DNA of 49,123 nucleotides from NCBI RefSeq assembly GCF_000455825.1, contig NZ_ATAO01000001.1, positions 1 to 49,123 of the forward strand, in the 5' to 3' direction. This document shows, in pieces, positions 6,745-14,281 of this stretch (its first letter is position 1; the number at the start of each line of letters is the position of its first letter). Position numbers and translations under genes: made by a program. Under the pieces are notes generated by a model, which did no database searches, had not been told where the DNA came from, and saw only the letters and a program-made list of their open reading frames with translations. The DNA comes from Microbacterium maritypicum MF109 (lineage in GTDB: Bacteria > Actinomycetota > Actinomycetes > Actinomycetales > Microbacteriaceae).

Positions 6745-8166
6745 TCAGACGGTGAACGATTCGGAGTGGATGCGGTGCGGAGGGAACCCGGCGCTCTCGA
6801 GGTCGCGCGTGAGCCCTTTCATCCAGGTCTCGGTTCCGCAGACGAAGACGTCGTAGGCCTCGGGGTCGGAAACGAGGTGGCGGAGCAGGTCGGGACCGTT
6901 CCAAGCACTGTGGCTGGCCGCGATCCAGCTCGACGGGCCGGAAGACCGGGGACCGATGAAGGGCAGGTACCGCACTCCTCGACGCGAGACGAGGTCGGCG
7001 ATCGCGTCCTGCCGGAGTGCATCTTCGGCGACGGAGTCACGAGTGAGGAGGGTCGCCTCCCCCGGCGCGTAATCCTCGGCTTCCAACAGGGAGAGAAGAG
7101 GGGCCACCCCGGCACCTGCACCGATCATGAGCAGCTTCGTCCCGGTACGACGCTCCCCCGTCATCTCCCCGTACGGTCCTTCGACGATGACGCGCGTGCC
7201 CGGTGTGAGCGATGCCAGACGGCGCGTACCGTCCCCCACCACTCGGGCCGTCAGCGTGAGCTCGCTCCCTGGCGCAGCGGAGAGCGAGAACGGGTGACCA
7301 CGCGTCCACCCCGGCCCGTCGAGAAAGCGCCATACGAAGAACTGTCCGGCACGGGCACCCAGGGTCGAGAGATCACGCCCGACGACGCGGATGGTCACTC
7401 CCCGCGCACCGTCGGGTTCGACGCTCGCCACGCGCACGGCACGCCGCGAGGAGCGCAGCACGGGCATACCGAATCGGAACACGAGGATCGACGCCGCCGC
7501 GAGCGCCCAGATCGTCCACCAGTACGCGGTCGCGAGCGGCGACGAGAGGAAGTCCGCGCCCGTCCACAGCTGGTGCGGGAGGGCCAGGCCCACGCCGAGG
7601 TACGCGTAGAGATGCAGGAGATGCCAGGACTCGTAGCGCAGGCGCCGGCGCGCGCGTCGGATCGAGGTGACCACCACGAGCAGGATCAGCAGGGTCCCCG
7701 CGGTGGCGAGGAGCATGCCCGGGTAGTCCCAGACGAATCCCCACAGTTGCACGAAGGGGTTGATGCCGGCGGTGATCGCGTAGCCCAGCACGAGCAGAAC
7801 GATATGCGCGCCCATCAGCCAGAACGACCAGAACCCGACGAAGCGATGCATACGGGTGATGCCGTCACGGCCGAATCCGCGCTCGAAGAGTGGAACCCGC
7901 GCCATGAGGAGCACCTGGTAGAGCAGGAGGTTGGCGGCGACGAGACCCGTCAGTCGTCCCAGCGTGGTGACGGTCTCCCCGCCGGCTCCGAGGACGGCAC
8001 CGATCCCTCCCCCGGCCACCCAGAGCGCGACGACGAGAAGACTCGTCGCCCAGATGACGATGATCGCTCCCGCCCGCCATGCCTGAGCGCGGCGGTGGGC
8101 CGAGCCATGGTGCTCTCCGATCACCGGGGAGAGGGCACCTCGGGGTCTGTTCGTGAGAGTGGTCAT
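6745..8166 (-). CDS. Ferric-reductase-like membrane flavocytochrome
   Basis: A 473-residue integral membrane oxidoreductase. The N-terminal half has about six helices of the ferric-reductase/NOX type, with His candidates for heme in MHRFVGFWSFWLMGAH and WHLLHLYAYLGVGLALPH. The C-terminal half is an FNR-like module: HPFSLSAAP for FAD binding, GPYGEMT, GAGAGVAPLLSLLE for NAD(P), and a terminal CGTETWMKGL...ESF. It should carry electrons from NAD(P)H across the membrane. The ATG at 8166 has AGGA 7 nt upstream. It is first in an operon with the FMN-binding protein and apbE, so it probably reduces the covalent FMN of the former. The final acceptor is unknown. Confidence 0.9.
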   Translation of the reverse strand: MTTLTNRPRGALSPVIGEHHGSAHRRAQAWRAGAIIVIWATSLLVVALWVAGGGIGAVLGAGGETVTTLGRLTGLVAANLLLYQVLLMARVPLFERGFGRDGITRMHRFVGFWSFWLMGAHIVLLVLGYAITAGINPFVQLWGFVWDYPGMLLATAGTLLILLVVVTSIRRARRRLRYESWHLLHLYAYLGVGLALPHQLWTGADFLSSPLATAYWWTIWALAAASILVFRFGMPVLRSSRRAVRVASVEPDGARGVTIRVVGRDLSTLGARAGQFFVWRFLDGPGWTRGHPFSLSAAPGSELTLTARVVGDGTRRLASLTPGTRVIVEGPYGEMTGERRTGTKLLMIGAGAGVAPLLSLLEAEDYAPGEATLLTRDSVAEDALRQDAIADLVSRRGVRYLPFIGPRSSGPSSWIAASHSAWNGPDLLRHLVSDPEAYDVFVCGTETWMKGLTRDLESAGFPPHRIHSESFTV

Positions 8167-8188
8167 GGGGTCATCCTGGAGACCGGGC

Positions 8189-8206
8189 TCTGAGACGGTT
8201 CTAAGA
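8189..8206 (-). promoter_or_regulatory. OmpR-type direct repeat in the flavin-operon promoter
   Basis: Minus-strand TCTTAGA-ACCG-TCTCAGA is two 7-bp direct repeats with an 11-bp period, the arrangement bound by OmpR/PhoP-family dimers. It lies 22-40 bp before the reductase ATG. The response regulator at 3825-4502 is the nearest candidate. The rest of the 138-bp divergent gap (8167-8304) shows nothing else clear. Confidence 0.5.
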
Positions 8207-8304
8207 ATGACCTCGCCACAGTCCACTCACAGGGATTTCATGGGATCAACCCGAACCCGCCGCCCGTCGGTGGCACTGCGCACCGATTCGCGGGAAGCTG
8301 GAGC

Positions 8305-10215
8305 ATGAGGTTTCTCCGCTTGCTGTGGCGCTATCCGGCGATCACGACCACCGTCCTCGTGTTCGTCGGCGTGCTCATCCTGCACGCGGTCGACGCGGCC
8401 GTCATCGGGCGGTGGATCGCCACCGGTTACGTGGCCGCGTTCGTCGTCTGGACCCTCGTCGGCATGGTGCGGGATGTGCTTCGCGGCCACGTGGGTCTCG
8501 ACATCCTCGCGGTGGTCGCGATGGTGGCGACGCTCGCCGTCGGCGAGTACATCGCATCCCTCATCATCGTGCTCATGCTGTCGGGCGGAGAGGCGCTCGA
8601 GGACTTCGCCGGCCGTCGCGCGAAGCGCGACCTGTCCGCGTTGCTGGATCGTTCTCCGCGCATCGCCCACGTGCTCGTGCACGCACAGGCCGCGGATTCG
8701 GACGAGGTGAGGGATCTCCCCGTCGACGAGGTCGCGATCGGCGATGTGCTCCTCGTGCGCCCGTCGGAGGTGGTGCCCGTCGACGGTGTGCTGCTCACCG
8801 AGACCGGAACCTTCGATGAGTCGTCGCTGACCGGCGAGAGCATGCCCGTGGCCCGCGAGTCCGGAGGGGAGGTGCTCTCCGGAGCGATCAACGGCAGTCG
8901 CGCTGTGCGGATCCAGGCCGTTCGCTCGAGCGCAGACAGCCAGTACCAGCAGATCGTCGCACTCGTGCACGCCGCGGAGGACTCCCACGCGCCGGTGGTG
9001 CGGCTCGCCGACCGCTTCGCGATCCCCTTCACCGCGGTGTCGCTCGTCCTGGCCGGCACAGCCTGGGCCATCTCGGGCGACGCGACGCGCTTCGCCGAGG
9101 TCCTCGTGCTCGCGACGCCCTGTCCTCTCCTGATCGCCGCGCCGGTCGCGTTCCTGGGAGGCCTCTCACGCGCGGCGAAGTCAGGCGTGATCATGAAGGG
9201 CGGCGCCGTCATCGAACAGATCGCGCGCGTGCGATCGGCGGCCTTCGACAAGACGGGAACGCTCACGCAGGGCCGCCCGGAACTCGTCGATGTCCGGCCA
9301 GCGAACGGCTTCGGCGCGGACGAGGTCCTGCAACTCGCCGCCTCGGCGGAACAGTACTCTACGCACGTGCTCGCCGAGGGCATCCGTCGCGCCGCAGACG
9401 CGCGCGGACTCGCGCTGCGTGTCGCGACAGAGGCCAGGGAGGAGGCCACGAACGGTGTCGTCGCCGAGATCGATGGTCGAGCTGTCGTCGTCGGCAAGCC
9501 CGCCTACGTGGCCGCTCTCGCGCCCGACACCGTGCGGGCGACGCTGGAGCTGAGTCAGGCCGCAGCCTACGTGGCCGTCGACGGCCGTTTCGCCGGGGTG
9601 CTCGTACTCGCCGACCACCCGAGGCCCGAAGCAGCGGCCGTCGTCTCGTGGTTGCGGACGCACGAGGTGGATCGCGTGGTCATGCTCACGGGCGACGTCG
9701 GGCCGACGGCGGAATCAGTGGCTCATCAGGTGGGCATCTCGGAGATCCACGCCGAGCTGCTTCCGCCCGAGAAGGTCGCTCTCGCCGGCGAACTCCAACC
9801 GCGGCCGATCATGATGGTCGGCGACGGCGTGAACGACGCCCCTGTGCTCGCCGCCGCCGATATCGGCGTCGCCATGGGCGCGAAGGGAGCGACCGCTGCC
9901 GGCGATGCCGCTGATGTCGTGATCCTCGTCGACTCGCTGGCGAAGCTCGTCGATGCGGTGTCGATCGGTCGCCACACTCTGCGGGTCGCCCTGACCGCGA
10001 TCTGGATCGGGATCGGCTTGAGCGTCGGGCTCATGATCGTCGCGATGACCGGCCTCATCCCCGCGGTGGTCGGAGCACTCGTCCAGGAGCTCGTCGATCT
10101 CGCGACGATCCTGTACGCGCTGCGGGCGCTGAGCGGCCCCTCGACGGTGCTCGCCTCCGCGCCCGCCCGTCCGCAGGTGAAGACCGAGACACCGGCACCG
10201 CAGCGCAAGGAGTGA
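8305..10215 (+). CDS. P1B-type metal-transporting ATPase, atypical
   Basis: A 636-residue heavy-metal P-type ATPase without an N-terminal metal-binding domain. The actuator TGES is at 176-179, the phosphorylation motif FDKTGT has D315, and GDGVND is in the hinge. The transport-site motif reads TPCPLL (271-276) instead of CPC, CPH or SPC. The Ser-Glu-His-Pro motif of the nucleotide domain is replaced by YSTHVLA. The last helices read QELVDLATILYALRAL. Metal specificity cannot be read from these; Zn, Cd, Ni, Fe or Mn are all possible. GGGAAG lies 7 nt before the ATG. It is transcribed divergently from the flavin operon and may share its regulatory region. It belongs to a recognised but poorly characterised TPC-type clade. 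Confidence 0.88.
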   Translation: MRFLRLLWRYPAITTTVLVFVGVLILHAVDAAVIGRWIATGYVAAFVVWTLVGMVRDVLRGHVGLDILAVVAMVATLAVGEYIASLIIVLMLSGGEALEDFAGRRAKRDLSALLDRSPRIAHVLVHAQAADSDEVRDLPVDEVAIGDVLLVRPSEVVPVDGVLLTETGTFDESSLTGESMPVARESGGEVLSGAINGSRAVRIQAVRSSADSQYQQIVALVHAAEDSHAPVVRLADRFAIPFTAVSLVLAGTAWAISGDATRFAEVLVLATPCPLLIAAPVAFLGGLSRAAKSGVIMKGGAVIEQIARVRSAAFDKTGTLTQGRPELVDVRPANGFGADEVLQLAASAEQYSTHVLAEGIRRAADARGLALRVATEAREEATNGVVAEIDGRAVVVGKPAYVAALAPDTVRATLELSQAAAYVAVDGRFAGVLVLADHPRPEAAAVVSWLRTHEVDRVVMLTGDVGPTAESVAHQVGISEIHAELLPPEKVALAGELQPRPIMMVGDGVNDAPVLAAADIGVAMGAKGATAAGDAADVVILVDSLAKLVDAVSIGRHTLRVALTAIWIGIGLSVGLMIVAMTGLIPAVVGALVQELVDLATILYALRALSGPSTVLASAPARPQVKTETPAPQRKE

Positions 10216-10260
10216 GGAGTCACGACCTGCGCGTACGACGACCGACCCGACGGAGGCGGA

Positions 10261-11400
10261 TCATCCATGTGGACGGTTTCGCTGCGGCAGCGTGAGGGTG
10301 AACCGGCAGCCGGCCCCACTCTGCGAACGACCTTCCAGCGTTCCGCCGTTCGCCACCGCGAGTCCGCGCGCGATCGCCAGCCCCAGCCCGGCTCCGCTCG
10401 TCGCCAAGGGGGCCATGCTCCGGGTGCGGGCGAGGTCGCCACGCCATCCGGCATCGAACGCCTGCTCGAGAGCCTCAGGGGTCATGCCGGAGCCGTGGTC
10501 CTCCACGCTGATCCTGACCGCGTCGGCATCGGCCTCCAGGAAGACCGTCGCCGCGGTCCCCTCAGGGGTGTGCTGCACCGCATTGGCGAGCAGGTTCATC
10601 AAGATGCGCTCGATGCTGAGAGGATCGGCGAAGGCCGTGACGTCGCCTGACTCGTCGACTTCCAGGTGCACCGTCGCGCCGAGATTACGGGCTGTTCCCA
10701 CGGCATCGCCGACCAGATCGGCGACATCGAGGTGCTCCGGGCTCAGCGGCACCCGATCGATCTCGATGAGCGAGAACGCGAAGAAGTCCTCGACCAGCGC
10801 CCCGAGACGACTGCTCTGCGCGCGAAGCCTCGTCGTGAACTCGACACGGTCCTCGATGATCCCATCCTCGTGAGCGCGGATGATCGCGTCGATGGCGGCC
10901 AACGGTGTCCTCAGATCATGGGAGATCCCGGTGATGAGGTGCCGTCTCGCCTCCTCCTGCCGGAGATTCGTCTCCCGTGCCTCGTGGAGCGCGCGCGCAG
11001 CGTTGTGGAGCTCTCGATCGATCTGCCGATACTCCCAGTTCGACACCACCGTGTGGTCGTCGAGGGGACGACCCGATGCCAGTTGCCGGGTGTGCAGGCT
11101 TATCCGTCTGCTCTCCTCGACCAGCCGGTTGCCCAGGCGCCACGCCAGCAGCATCGTGCCCGAGCCGGCGAGGATCGTCGCTCCGAGGATGAGCGGCAGA
11201 TCGTCCTCCTCGATCTGCATCCGAGAGGCCGCGAAGGCGAAGGATGCCGACATCCCCACGACCACCGTCATCACGACGATCATCATCTGACAGCGCATCG
11301 AGTACCTGCGGGTCAGCCGAAGCGCGACCGCCCCGAAGACTCCGGTCAGGATCACCGCCGCCACGACGACTCCGAGCGTTTCGAGGAGCATCGCGTTCAT
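10261..11400 (-). CDS. Sensor histidine kinase
   Basis: A 379-residue membrane kinase, partner of the regulator encoded upstream with ATGA overlap. Hydrophobic segments at about 5-28, 36-58 and 68-86 leave almost no external domain, so the stimulus is probably sensed in or at the membrane. A HAMP-like linker (about 90-150) leads to the H-box GISHDLRTPL with H161. The N-box (NLLANAVQHTP), VEDHGSGMT and SGAGLGLAIARGLA complete the ATPase domain. It lies downstream of the adenylation/oxidoreductase/crotonase genes in the same direction and converges on the metal ATPase gene with a 45-bp gap in which I see no terminator. Confidence 0.92.
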   Translation of the reverse strand: MNAMLLETLGVVVAAVILTGVFGAVALRLTRRYSMRCQMMIVVMTVVVGMSASFAFAASRMQIEEDDLPLILGATILAGSGTMLLAWRLGNRLVEESRRISLHTRQLASGRPLDDHTVVSNWEYRQIDRELHNAARALHEARETNLRQEEARRHLITGISHDLRTPLAAIDAIIRAHEDGIIEDRVEFTTRLRAQSSRLGALVEDFFAFSLIEIDRVPLSPEHLDVADLVGDAVGTARNLGATVHLEVDESGDVTAFADPLSIERILMNLLANAVQHTPEGTAATVFLEADADAVRISVEDHGSGMTPEALEQAFDAGWRGDLARTRSMAPLATSGAGLGLAIARGLAVANGGTLEGRSQSGAGCRFTLTLPQRNRPHG

Positions 11401-12122
11401 CTCGTCCCTTCGCTGTCGAGCAGATAGCCGTGCCCCCACACCGAGCGGATGACGACCGGCCGGGAGGCATCGGGCTCGACCTTCAGGCGGAGGCGACGGA
11501 TGTTGACGGCCACAGCCGAGGTGTCTCCGGCCTCCCATCCCCACGCTCCGCCGGCGATCTCCTCGCGCGAGTGCACCCGATCGGGGTGGCGGAGGAGGAA
11601 AGCGAACAGCTCGAACTCCCGGACGGTCAGCTCCAGGTCGACGCCATCGCTCTGGATCACCCGCATCGCCGGCGTCAAACGGAACCGTCCGAGGGTGATC
11701 GGCGACTCGCCGGCGCCCTGGTGCGCGGTCCGCTGCAACAGCCGGATCACGCGGAGCACGATCTCGCGCGGTGCGACGGGCTTGACGACGTAGTCATCCG
11801 CGCCGGCTTCCAGGCCGTCGATGCGTTCATGCGGCTGCCCCATCGCCGTGAGCAGGAGGATCGGAGCGTTCGACGTGGTGCGCAGACGACGGCAGATCTC
11901 CACGCCGTCGACGCCGGGGATCATGCGGTCGAGGAGCACCACATCCGGAGGACTGAGCGTCGCGGCTTCCAACGCCGCGAAGCCGTCGGCGACCGCTTCG
12001 ACGGAGAACCCGGCACGACGCAGATAGGCCACGAGGATGCTGCGAAGCTCCTCATCGTCCTCGACGACCAGCACCCGGCCGTTCGCGAGGTCGGCCAACT
12101 GCACTTCCACGGTTCTGCGCAC
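11397..12122 (-). CDS. OmpR-family response regulator
   Basis: A 241-residue regulator. The receiver domain has VVEDD (acidic pair 22-23), phosphoacceptor D65 in VLLDRMIPG, and Lys in VVKPVAP. The winged helix ends in IRSVWGHGYLL. The start codon is GTG at 12122. TATCTT lies 6 nt upstream and GGAAG directly abuts the start, so a leaderless start fits better than a Shine-Dalgarno one. A second GTG four codons in is an alternative. The gene begins 42 bp after the crotonase stop on the same strand, so it may be read both from its own promoter and from the upstream cassette. Confidence 0.92.
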   Translation of the reverse strand: MRRTVEVQLADLANGRVLVVEDDEELRSILVAYLRRAGFSVEAVADGFAALEAATLSPPDVVLLDRMIPGVDGVEICRRLRTTSNAPILLLTAMGQPHERIDGLEAGADDYVVKPVAPREIVLRVIRLLQRTAHQGAGESPITLGRFRLTPAMRVIQSDGVDLELTVREFELFAFLLRHPDRVHSREEIAGGAWGWEAGDTSAVAVNIRRLRLKVEPDASRPVVIRSVWGHGYLLDSEGTR

Positions 12123-12134
12123 CTTCCGAAGATA
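12123..12134 (-). promoter_or_regulatory. Leaderless -10 box for the response regulator
   Basis: TATCTT on the minus strand (plus positions 12129-12134) followed by 6 nt and GTG. This is the TANNNT-N6/7-start arrangement. No -35 match is evident. Confidence 0.45.
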
Positions 12135-12164
12135 CGTCGTCGTTGCCGACAGAGTCCTGCACTC

Positions 12165-12935
12165 TCAGCGGAACGACGGGGCGCGCTTCGACAGGAACGC
12201 CGCCATGCCCTCCTGGCCATCCGCGTGTGCCAGAGCGTCCCGGAACAGTGTGCGCTCCGCCACCGCACGCAGCGGCGCGGGCAGCGCGAAAGCGGCCTTC
12301 ACGGCGGCGAGCGCACTCCTCGACGCACGGCTGAACGCGAGCGCCTGGCCGTCCACCGCGGCGGCGAGCCCATCGGCGTCGGGAAGCACGGCGTCGATGA
12401 GACCCCACTCCTCCGCCGTCGCGGCCGTCACCCGCTCGCCCGTCAGGGCCATGCGTCGCGCCCGGCCGTCGCCGATCCGGGCGGCAACACGATACGTGCC
12501 GCCGAAGCACGGGATCAGGCCCAACCCGACCTCGGGCAGCGCGAAGAGCGAGTTCGCCGTGGCGTACACGAGGTCGCAGGCGGCCGCGAGTTCGCACCCA
12601 CCTCCGAGCGCGTGACCGTCGACGGCGGCGATGACCGGCACGGGGCAGGCGGCGATGCTGTCCATGGCCGCCTGTCCGGCGCGGCTGATGCGCTCACCGG
12701 AGTCGGACGATGCGGCCGCCATCTCGGCGATGTCGGCCCCGGCCACGAACGCGCGTGTTCCGGTCGAACGCACGACCACGGCGCGGTGGCGATCCGCGGG
12801 CACCGTCTCGGCGAGCTGTGTGAACACATGCCGGATGGCATCGAGCTCGTCGATGCCCATGGCGTTGAGCTGAGCGGGGCGGTCGAGGGTGACGGTGAGG
12901 GTGGTCCCCTCGGAGCTGATGAGCAGTGTGGACAC
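12165..12935 (-). CDS. Enoyl-CoA hydratase/isomerase (crotonase) family protein
   Basis: A 256-residue crotonase-fold enzyme acting on acyl-CoA or related thioesters. The oxyanion-hole region reads AFVAGADIAEM, and the second part reads VDGHALGGGCELAAACDLVYA, both well conserved. The helix PEVGLGLIPCFGGTYRVAARIG places Glu where hydratases have a catalytic Glu, consistent with hydratase activity. I chose GTG 12935, preceded by AAAGGG. The longer upstream frame overlaps the oxidoreductase gene and is Arg-rich. It begins 11 bp after the oxidoreductase stop and so belongs to the cassette. The substrate could be an adenylated or thioesterified product of the upstream enzyme; that is inference. 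Confidence 0.9.
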   Translation of the reverse strand: MSTLLISSEGTTLTVTLDRPAQLNAMGIDELDAIRHVFTQLAETVPADRHRAVVVRSTGTRAFVAGADIAEMAAASSDSGERISRAGQAAMDSIAACPVPVIAAVDGHALGGGCELAAACDLVYATANSLFALPEVGLGLIPCFGGTYRVAARIGDGRARRMALTGERVTAATAEEWGLIDAVLPDADGLAAAVDGQALAFSRASRSALAAVKAAFALPAPLRAVAERTLFRDALAHADGQEGMAAFLSKRAPSFR

Positions 12936-12946
12936 GGTAAGCCCTT

Positions 12947-14281
12947 TCAGGAGTCCCAGATCGCCCCGTACGCGGGGACCCCGAGGGCTTCCAGCGCGGA
13001 GACGACCCGGCGGGTGGTCGATTGGTTGGAGATGCAGATCACCGCTTCGGCGTCGAACGACGTGAACTCTTCGAGCGCCAGTGCCACGAGGTCGGGGCGC
13101 CCCTGTTCGCTGGTGTTCCAGATCACGGCATCGGGGTGCGAGGCACGGATGGACTCGACGAGATCGTCGCCGTAGGTGGCTTCCGGTTCTCTGGTCGCCC
13201 ACACGAGCTTCGAGGGCGTGGTGTCGGCGAAGAGGTGCGGCAGGCACGGGCCGATCCCGCTTCCGGTCGCGACCCACACGACGCGCTCGAAGAGCTGGTC
13301 CACGTTTCCCACGCCCGCCGTCGGAATCCCTCGTGTCCACACATGCGAGGGCGCGTCGTCGATGAGTCTTCCGGTCCAGTCCCCCGCCCGCGAGATGGTG
13401 AGCCGGAAGCCGGTCTCGTCGCGGGTGACGACATTCGCGAACGAGTGCCACTGGCCGAGCGGATGCCGCGCCAGGGTGGTGGACGAACCGGCGAAGGGAC
13501 GCACGCCGTGATCGAAGTCCGCGAGTGCGACGTGAGACGACGGCGTCGCGATGCGGACGGGCACTTTCCTGAGCCGCAGCCACGGTGCGACGACGCTGAG
13601 CACGATGACCAGCAGCAGCCAGAACGACGGCGACGCGGCGAGGACTCGTCCGATCCCCGCAGCGCCGGCGGAGTCGGCGGCATCGGCGGCGAGCGCCACG
13701 GTGAGTACGGCGAAGAGGGTGAGAGCGGACCATCCTCCGAAGCGATGGGTCATCTCGAACAGGTCATGGCGGCGTTGGCGGATCGGAGGCAGCGCCGGTA
13801 CGAGGATTCCGACCAGGCACGCGACGAGGGCGACGGCCACGCCCTTCGAGAACACGGAGAAGGAATCACTGAAGACGACGGTGGCGGCTCCCCCCAGGAA
13901 CCAGCCCACGGCCGCGACCGCGGCTCCGACGTGGATCCCACCGAAGTGGTAGACCTTCGCGAGACGTCGACGGACCGCCAGCGGCGCCGATTTCGGCACG
14001 CTCGTCGCGAGCCGGAACAGGAGGTTGATCACGTACTGCTGGCGGATCAACACTGCGGCTGTGAGGTTCACGCCGCTCATGGTGATGAGGAGGGTGGCGA
14101 CGTCGGCCGGCGGCATCGAGGCCAGGGTCGTGGCGATGATCCCGGCGACGACGGCGTTGATCGCGAGAACCAGCACCACCAGCCTGTTGTAGGGCATCAG
14201 AGCAGGACGGGTGAGAAGAAGCCGCCACCCGGTGAGCGCCGCGGGGCGCACGTGGGTCCCGGGAGTCACGCTGCTCGCCAT
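12947..14281 (-). CDS. Six-helix membrane oxidoreductase, TmpA-like
   Basis: A 444-residue integral membrane protein with a soluble C-terminal reductase half. Six helices are visible at about 32-54, 62-80, 112-135, 145-165, 180-200 and 218-234. H112 and H117 in YHFGGIH and H179 in THRFGGW are possible heme or cofactor ligands. The second half has HPLGQWHSFANVV, WTRGIP, the nucleotide-binding ATGSGIGPCLPHL (glycines 340-344) and a closing AYGAIWDS. This layout resembles, from memory, the fungal TmpA family of membrane flavoproteins, which is linked to an adenylate-forming enzyme (TmpB) in Aspergillus development. The gene overlaps the adenylation enzyme by 16 bp, so the two are translated together. 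The reaction is unknown; reduction of an activated carboxylate or of a membrane quinone are options. Confidence 0.75.
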   Translation of the reverse strand: MASSVTPGTHVRPAALTGWRLLLTRPALMPYNRLVVLVLAINAVVAGIIATTLASMPPADVATLLITMSGVNLTAAVLIRQQYVINLLFRLATSVPKSAPLAVRRRLAKVYHFGGIHVGAAVAAVGWFLGGAATVVFSDSFSVFSKGVAVALVACLVGILVPALPPIRQRRHDLFEMTHRFGGWSALTLFAVLTVALAADAADSAGAAGIGRVLAASPSFWLLLVIVLSVVAPWLRLRKVPVRIATPSSHVALADFDHGVRPFAGSSTTLARHPLGQWHSFANVVTRDETGFRLTISRAGDWTGRLIDDAPSHVWTRGIPTAGVGNVDQLFERVVWVATGSGIGPCLPHLFADTTPSKLVWATREPEATYGDDLVESIRASHPDAVIWNTSEQGRPDLVALALEEFTSFDAEAVICISNQSTTRRVVSALEALGVPAYGAIWDS

